Assembly: GCA_930367215.1 (NCBI GenBank)
Contig: OV884059.1
Coordinates: 16,082,945 to 16,146,944, forward strand
Direction: 5' to 3'
Source: Pollenia angustigena
Lineage: Eukaryota > Arthropoda > Insecta > Diptera > Polleniidae
DNA: 64,000 bases
The notes below the pieces were generated by a model that was not told the DNA's origin, did not search any database, and saw only the letters and a program-made list of their open reading frames with translations. This document shows positions 56,603 through 64,000 of the stretch, in pieces (the stretch's first letter is position 1; each line of letters starts with the position of its first letter). Position numbers and translations under genes: made by a program.

Positions 56603-56878
56603 TTGTACAGATTTTTCATAAAACGGCGGAGGCGGAGTCGGAGTCGGATCGGCGACAACGGTGGTGGCGTTTGTTAAAATTGATTTGATTATTGTGGTGC
56701 GACACTTCACTCACTGGCTAATTAAGATAAGAAGAGGATTAAAATGTTATTATTAATTTTCAGGCTTCAAATTTTTATATGTAAAGCAAAAATACGTTAC
56801 TTTCTTTTAATTATTAATTTTCCCGTTTTTATGTCATACAAATTTAAATTTTTTGTTATTTGTCACAAAAGCTGTTAG
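56603..56878. promoter_or_regulatory. FucT6-B 5' region
   Basis: Upstream of the minus-strand start, homologous to 19401-20110. Contains a (GACTCC)-type expansion absent from copy A. No core promoter motif assigned. Ends at the target duplication gctgttag. Confidence 0.35.
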
Positions 56879-58557
56879 CAAGGCGAATTTCCTTGTATGA
56901 ATTCGCCTTGCACCAGGTGAACTTATCTTGCTACGTAGGCAACAGCTGATTACTAACCTTGTGTCAAAATGGTATTCAAAATGTTAGTTCTGGGTAAGCT
57001 TAGCTAAATTTTATAATTTTCTATTAAAATTGTAAAATTTAAAAATTTTTTAAGTTATAATATTTCAACAAAAAAAAACACAATTTAATATAAAATCAAA
57101 ATCAAGGCGAATTTACACCAGGTGAACTTATCTTGCTACGTAAGCAACAGCTGATTACTAACCTTGTGTCAAAATGGTATACCGTCCTGTTGGTTCTGGG
57201 GAATCTTAACTAAATTCTATAATTTGCGATTAAAATTGTAAAATTTAAAACTTTTTTAAGTTAAAAGATTTCAAAAAAACACAATTTAATATAAAAACAA
57301 AATCAAATATTTGTTTGAATTTTTGACACAACCCAAATTTTTAAAATTTTTATTAGGCTTAAGTTCATGAAATTTAATTTTTATTAAATTATTTTTATGA
57401 AGAAAGGAATTTTACAACATGAAAATCAATCAAAATTGTTATTGATAATCTTTCATTCTTGACGTGGCTCGGGCTCGAACCCTGGCCAATTTGGTTTAAG
57501 GATTGATGTTTGCAAGTGACGTCAGCAGTAGTCGACGGCTGCGAGTGTAAGACGGCAAATCCATCTGAGGAGATCGAGTGGTTGCGATCGAAACATGTCA
57601 TGGTAACCTGCCGGCCAGGGTTCGAGCCCGAGCCACGTCAAGAATGAAAGATTATCAATAACAATTTTGATTGATTTTCATGTTGTAAAATTCCTTTCTT
57701 CATAAAAATAATTTAATAAAAATTAAATTTCATGAACTTAAGCCTAATAAAAATTTTAAAAATTTGGATTGAAAACCATAAATAGTTCAACAAAATAACC
57801 ACAATACTAATTATTGTTAAAGCTAAGGCACGAGCTCTATGTGTACATTTGTCCTTCAAGTTGTGCTGAAAAAGGTCAACAGAAAAGAGAAAAGACAAAG
57901 TGAAAAAACAAAAAAATGTACTTGGACTTCAAGAAAAATTCTTGACGAAAGTACGAAAAAACAGAAGTAAAGGAAAAAACATGTAAAATCAGTTAAAATG
58001 GATAATCATTCAGGAAAGCAAATTTCGATCTACCAAATGTTAAAATACAATTTGGTTTAAGGATTGATGTTTGACTAGTGACGTCAGCAGTCGTCGACGG
58101 CTGCGAGTGTAAGACGGCAAATCCATCTGAGGAGATCGAGTGGTTGCGATCGAAACATGTCATGGTAACCTGCCGGCCAGGGTTCGAGCCCGAGCCACGT
58201 CAAGAATGAAAGATTATCAATAACAATTTTGATTGATTTTCATGTTGTAAAATTCCTTTCATCATAAAAATAATTTAATAAAAATTAAATTTCATGAACT
58301 TAAGCCTAATAAAAATTTTAAAAATTTGGATTGAAAACCATAAATAGTTCAACAAAATAACCACAATACTAATTATTTTTGACACAACGTTAAAATATTT
58401 TACAGTGCTGTAAAACGTTTTCAAAATAAGACCACCTTGTATGAATTCGCCTTGAACAAAATCAAAAATTTGTTTGAATTTTTGACACAACGTTAAAATA
58501 CTTTACAGTGTTGTAAAACGTTTTCAAAATAAGACCACCTTGTATGAATTCGCCTTG
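56879..58557. mobile_element. CAAGGCGAATT-ended composite element, unit B only
   Basis: A 1679-bp insert with ends CAAGGCGAATT and AATTCGCCTTG, flanked by a perfect 8-bp duplication gctgttag (56871-56878, 58558-58565). Unit A has the single intact site near 20096. Left-end (56907 and 57115) and right-end (58378-58456 and 58479-58557) segments are each duplicated in tandem. The centre holds tRNA-like segments. No transposase. Confidence 0.85.
57360..57735. repeat. Palindrome with tRNA-like B-boxes
   Basis: About 120-bp inverted arms (57365-57485 and 57605-57735) around a 120-bp loop. Each arm contains GGTTCGAGCCCGAGCCACG, an exact B-box pattern. The right arm and loop are repeated directly at 58040-58375. 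SINE-like, without a functional tRNA fold. Confidence 0.6.
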
Positions 58558-59176
58558 GCTGTTAGTTGCTTAAATGTTTTTTTATATATGTATGTATATA
58601 AATTTTATTCTTCAATTTACCCGCAGTATAACAAGTACTAACAAAATCGAGTCCTTTCAAATCAAGATTTTACTATTCTATTTTCGTGACTTGGGTTGAA
58701 ACCCTCGCTTAACGCTTCCATCCTATGTAAACCGTCTCGCATTTAACAAGTAACCGACTTTAAGAAGTCTTCGGAAAATGTTAAATTCTCTTTTTCTGCT
58801 TAAGCTTATGAACAGGAGTGCCAATTCTCAATTTTTTCTCGAAAAAATTAACGTTAATGTATGTCCTGTTCGTCTATCAAGACTTTATTACATCCTGAGT
58901 ATTAAATATTGTACTACAAATTTCGCTCAGTTTGATCCATTTCGTAGAGTTTGTGTTGATTTCAATAAGTTTTGTATATGTCAGTTATATATTGACTTTA
59001 AAGGGCCTTGGAGACTATCAAATTAGTCCATCGATCAGTGCAGTGCATATGTGTTACTATCGTTTATTTCAGACAACATTTGTATTGTTTTTTTTTTCTT
59101 TTGAAAATTAAAAAACGTAAAAAAACAAAATAATTATATTTTTTTCAACCGCACACTCCTTCATGTTTAAAAATAG

Positions 59177-59372
59177 GATCACAAGAGGAGGTAGGGGCTA
59201 GGCTATATCTTCTTCTCACAAACTTTCAAAATGATTTTAATGAATTTAAAACATAGATAGATCCATGCTTCTCCATGGCTCCCGAATAGGGTGCATTCTC
59301 AAAAATGTGTTTTTAAATACTGTGGTGTAGGGTATCATATGGTCAGGCTTGACCGACTATACTTTCCTAATT
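59177..59372. mobile_element. GGTCAGGCTTGACC element end, R3
   Basis: Counterpart of 2220-2438, with a small internal deletion. Confidence 0.5.
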
Positions 59373-60320
59373 GTTGTTATTCAAATATTTTTATGAAGAA
59401 TTGAATGAAGAATATTAGTATTGCGTGTATTTTTCACTTACTTAAACTTGTAATTTGAAATATGTAGTCTGTAAAAATTGTTCCATAGACTTAAGAAAAT
59501 AATTAAATAAATAAATTAATTCCCGAAATCATAAGTTTGTTGTTTATGAGCTGAATGAATTCTTTCGTTATTTGAAACTTAAAAATTTTACCTTTCAGAA
59601 GTAGAAAACAATTCAAAATTTGTAAAACATTTCTGTGTTGTGGTCGATTAAGTTGAAAAAACTAACTTTTTTTCATTAATTTTTTCGTTTATATATGCTC
59701 AAATTTGATCTTTACACAGAAGACTATTTTTTAAGCTTCATAAAACACCTAAGTACATAATTCGTATTAAATATTGTGAAACACGAAAAACGTTTACATA
59801 TAAACATACATATTGTGATCAAACGTCTCATAGCTAGGGTTTCTATACGCAAAAAATTCCCTGGAATTCCCGAGAATATTCGGAAATTTTTGTCGAAATT
59901 TTTCAATTTGTTTTACTATCGAGCCATTTTATTTTCAAGTTTAAAAATATAAAATAATCTGAGGGATCTAAATCTGGCGAATAATGAATCAATTCGAATT
60001 TTATTTAATTCACTGATTTCGTCATCGCAATAGTTAATGTGCGAACTGGTTCAATGTCTAGATGAAACAACAATTTTCTTAACAGGTTTTAGCTTGGACA
60101 CCTCAATTGGTCGACGATAGCGGTGTTCGTCTTAAGACCGGGATTCAGTATCCTTCGCAACCGTACGATCCATTCACACGAAAATCGAACAAAATTCAAT
60201 CCGACAAATATAGGGTGTCCAAAAATGACCGAAGAGTTACAAATACAATTCCAAATTATATTCTTACTTAATTAACCGAGCAATAGTAACTTAGACCTTT
60301 AGCACGTTGTTGTGAAAAAG

Positions 60321-60388
60321 ACCAGAGTCTCTTGGCAGGAATCGAACCCGCAACCCCCGCACTGATTGACTAGCCTACCGGAGCACCC
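60321..60388 (-). repeat. tRNA-derived SINE-like relic, R3
   Basis: Counterpart of 21679-21746; the T-arm-like sequence has one change (GGCAGGAATCGAACCCGC on the plus strand). Confidence 0.4.
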
Positions 60389-60421
60389 ACTTATTTTATT
60401 TTTAAATACAGTATATAATGC

Positions 60422-60903
60422 TATGTTCACATTTGGATTTAAACGCGTTTAAGCAAAATGTTGATTTAGCTAATCAAAGCCGTTCACATTACATTTGGGA
60501 TAATTAAGATGACAGATGATTAAGAAAAAAAACACACAAAAAAAAGCAAACAAATTTATATTTCTTTAAAGTATTAAAAATGGATAAAACACTTTTATAA
60601 AGTTATCAGAAGATTATTTTAATTATTTTAATGATGAAATTGTGAAAATTTATGAATTATTTAAGGAAAAAAATAAAAACATTAGCAGAAATCTTGGCCG
60701 GTTATACACGATCATGTTGGCGATTCTACATTTGAGGTATGTTCAGTGGATTCTTTGTGGTTTATGAAGTGATTTAGTTGTAATCATGTCAATTTGAAGT
60801 GATTAACAAATCACTTTAATGTAATCATCTCGATTTTGAAGTGCTTAGAGCTTAATCACGTTTGAGCTGCTTAAAGGCGCTTAAGAACCCAAATGTGAAC
60901 ATA
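60422..60903. mobile_element. TATGTTCACA TIR element, R3
   Basis: Counterpart of 3933-4417 and 21778-22259. Confidence 0.7.
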
Positions 60904-63283
60904 TCATTAATGGAGAATATTTTTTATTAAATTATGAAAAATTATATTTCGCAATTGGCGGCCATTTTCTGCTTCGCACACACGTGCTTTTTTAACAAAT
61001 TGTTCATAACTTTTACAATAATTTCGAGTGTAATTTTTGTTCGATTGAAAGTTATTCCTATTGAAGTCCTCAAGTCTTCTTCCCAAAATTCCCCAAGTCT
61101 TCTTCCCAAAATGCTGAGAAAAAAAACAAAGAAAAATTAATAATTAAAAAGGTTATAGGGAATTCAAACCCCTTTGGTAATTTTGGGCCACCCTATAGAA
61201 AATTTTTGCAAAATCTTTTGTCAATGCCACACTTGTACACAATTAAGATGCAAAATTATATGACTCGTCTAGAACTGTTCATAAAACTTTGCAAGTTGGG
61301 CAAACTTGTCAAAAAAAATCTGTCACGCAATTTAATTTTTAGGTCACACTATTATACTTTATGAAAACGCCCCCCTCCCTACTACCTTGGCAGGCTCACA
61401 ATCGAATACCAAAACTCTCAAGCACGTTTTTCAATAAACTCGATATTATTGTTTTTTAACTCTTACTTTCTGTTAGAATTTAAAAAAAAAAACACAAAAA
61501 ATAGTTTAAATGTGTCAAAATGCGCGATTTTGGAGGCCGATTTACGCCTCCTCTTCGAAAAATCATGCAATTTTCGAAATTTTCACTCACTCTCACTTTT
61601 TTACTAACACACTCACACTTTTTAAATTGACCACGAGATGGCTTTCAATTTCACCTTTCTATTTGTTTAGAAAATTTACTTTCAATTTAACAGCTGAGTA
61701 CAAGTTTGTCTTTATAAATTGTGTTGTTTTTGACATCTTGAAGTAAAGTGCTTACAAATTGAGTGCAGCCTATGTCACAGCTTTCATTTTATGTAAATTT
61801 TGACAAGCAGTATATATAAAAGACTATCAAGAACAACTTGAACGTGTGGCTGCAAGGTTAAGTCTAAACGAGAAATTAGTTTCGCAATTATCAAATATCA
61901 AATTATGTTGCCAACACTAGATATTAACGTGTGGACTGGATAAATATGTTTCAGAACACATGTTCATCAACAAGTGTTATAATACATTGCTAAAGGCCGT
62001 TATATGCTTCCCTGATCTAATTATTGTTTGAAAATTTAAAAAAAAAAAACAATAACAACTTATCACGACAGGCTTGTATTTTTTCAAAATACGTAAGACT
62101 TGTGTGATAGTGTAAAGCTGCTATAAGCAATTATCTTTTAACACAAGCTCTCAAAATCAGTTATCACCACATATACAATTTTAATACAAAATTTACAAAT
62201 TTATAATAAAAAATATTTATTTACAAAATAAATTGTTTGGCATAGAAAATGTAAGTATTTTTTTACTTACAAATTCATGTTTTGGGTTTAGACATACGTT
62301 TACCCTACTCTGAAATAAATATTAAACACAGAACATTTTTGTGACTTCATTCTGCCGACGTTATTGCTTATGTTAACAAATACAAGTTGCGGGTAAGAAA
62401 CTTCTAATTTTAAAGTTATGAAAACTAAAACTCACTAACTAACCAACGAAACGTCGGGAACAAAATATTATAATTAAAAATTGAATTTTATTTACATTGA
62501 AGTAATTTAGGCCCTATTAGCTTAACAAAAATACCATTCAAACTATTTTTGTTTTGTAAACAAAAACATGAAACAGGTGGTTGTATTATTCTTCTAGTAA
62601 AAATTTTACTTTTGGAAATTTTCAATAAATTGTTTGCCTTTTAAATTTGTATGCTCTTTTTCACTCTCTTGGTGCAAGTTTTTAAATGTTAAAATATAAA
62701 ATTTGTTCATGTTATATTTAACTTCAGCGGCGTTGCCTGATTTTGCTGCTGGCAACACAACCAGGCTTACCGTTGGAAATTTTCGAAAAGGGTCACAAAA
62801 AGGGGTCAAAAAAGTGTGTTTCAATCCCATTTTAAAGAAAATAATTAGACCAAGTTTTTTAAAAACAAACAAAAAATACTAATTTCAGGTAGGAAGTGCT
62901 CAAAAAACGGTCACATATGACAAACATTTTTTCATCATTTTCTAAAGCACCAATGTACGGAATGAATTCCGTTTCCGAACGGAATTGTACTCTGTGACAT
63001 GGCTGATAATATATAATTTTTAATTGTTTTGCTTTGTTTTTAATATCGACCTGTTTTGTCTTTTTTTAATAACTGCATATCGATGGCTTATTATAAAAAA
63101 GGACTTACTGATAAAAAATTTATAATGCAAATTTTAATAATAATATCTAACACATTTTGTACTACAGCCCCTTTAAAATTTTAAATCAAGATACATGTGG
63201 CATAAGCTACCAGAATAAACAAAAAAGATTTTTTTAAAAAAAAATCGAGTTAGGCCTTTTTTATATTAAGCCATCGATATGTA
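60904..63283. other. Gene-free interior of block R3
   Basis: Counterpart of 4418-6801 and 22260-24644. No gene seen. Confidence 0.55.
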
Positions 63284-63600
63284 CCCTGCAAATAATAGGA
63301 CCAGTCCAAACACGCGTGTAAAGAGTAGCCCACAATGGACCAGGACTAGTCCAAAAGTAACCCAAAAAAAAAACATGGTCTTTTTAACATTACGATGTCC
63401 TAGGGGAGGACCATATAACCCATTTTTGGACTACTAACATGATATACACAAGAGGATTAGTTTTGAAGTCATTTAAAAAGGAAAGCACGTCGTTAAAAAA
63501 CGAAGACATGTTGTCTCACTACAAACACTTTTTAACAATGACATGGTCCATTTTATCAAAATGGACTACTCCATGGACTGGTCCAATATTATTTGCAGGG
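63284..63600. mobile_element. CCCTGC TIR element, R3, with micro-inversion
   Basis: Same ends as 6802-7146. A segment of about 40 bp near 63546-63585 is inverted relative to R1, and about 30 bp beside it are lost. Confidence 0.75.
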
Positions 63601-63869
63601 TATAAATGAATTATATTTTTTTTTTTAATAAATATTTTAAATAGACAATAAATTGGATTGAATAATATAATTTAATTGGAAAATTGTTTTATTAGACATT
63701 TTTATTCCATAAATAATACCGAAAACACCGATAATACCGGTATCGAGATTTTCTCAATACCGAAAGGTAATGAAATCGATGATGCTGAAGTGTGCGATCT
63801 TAGACTTGTGTACTTAATTTAAGTTTTTTAACCGAATAATTTATCTCCCTTTTTTGTTATTAAAAAAAA

Positions 63870-64000
63870 ACAAGTAAGAGTGCTATATTCGGCTGTGCCG
63901 AATCTTATATACCCTTCACCATTGTGCGAGCAGAACACAGAGCAACTAGACAAAAACTAAATAATTGTTTCATATACATACATATTTACAATACTTAAAA
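63870..64000. mobile_element. Hairpin-ended element, R3, cut by window edge
   Basis: AACAAGTAAGAGTGCTATA, hairpin TTCGGCTGTGCCGAA, TATATACCC, as at 7414. Confidence 0.6.

Larger units (their letters stand above)
58635..64000. repeat. Segmental duplication block R, copy R3 (runs off the window)
   Basis: Collinear with R1 and R2 up to the window edge. Lacks the hAT-like insert of R1, the GAAGCACAGCC element and the 5.4-kb insert of R2, so it is close to an unoccupied reference state. Confidence 0.85.

Noticed and set aside
56603..56710. N-terminal extension of FucT6-B from an upstream ATG
   Set aside because: Copy A does not maintain it (small indels break the frame), and the downstream ATG yields the conserved tail and anchor.

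Overview
This is a window of an AT-rich, transposon-packed insect nuclear genome. The one recognisable host gene family, its intron structure and its residue-level likeness to Drosophila FucT6 point to a higher (probably calyptrate) fly; the species is inference. There are no operons, rRNA genes or CRISPR arrays. Most of the DNA is non-coding or mobile.

The backbone is a tandem segmental duplication. A block of about 6 kb (here 'R', no convincing gene) occurs three times in the same orientation: R1 from about 1063, R2 from about 20165 and R3 from about 58635, the last running off the right edge. Between R1 and R2 lies a complete minus-strand gene for alpha-1,6-fucosyltransferase (FucT6/FUT8 family; copy A, exons 19400-19180, 13422-12535, 12470-11825). 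Between R2 and R3 lies a second complete copy (copy B, exons 56602-56382, 44042-43155, 43083-42438). The layout is R-FucT6-R-FucT6-R, so a third gene copy may lie to the right. Both copies join into 584 codons in identical phases with no indel, yet differ at about 65 residues. The changes cluster in the nucleotide-sugar binding and catalytic segments of copy A, while the R blocks differ by only scattered bases.

The units differ in size (about 19 kb against 38 kb) because of later mobile insertions. Comparing an occupied copy with an empty one dates and delimits many of them: several hAT-like elements with 8-bp target duplications (1370-1973, 24706-30142 containing 25051-27587, 49288-52749), a CAAGGCGAAT-ended element (56879-58557), two Helitron-like elements (27713-29036, 40918-41689) and an 8-bp-TSD element carrying a protein-coding relic (34103-35326). 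Intron 1 of copy A holds a broken Jockey/I-type non-LTR retrotransposon with Gag zinc knuckles, an endonuclease fragment and an RNase H scrap. Other items include a long-TIR transposon relic at 37055-38815, tRNA-like SINE relics, a degenerate hammerhead-ribozyme-like fold at 49781-49828 (minus), a GC-rich hairpin tandem array at 50692-51110 and a near-perfect foldback at 39855-40285.
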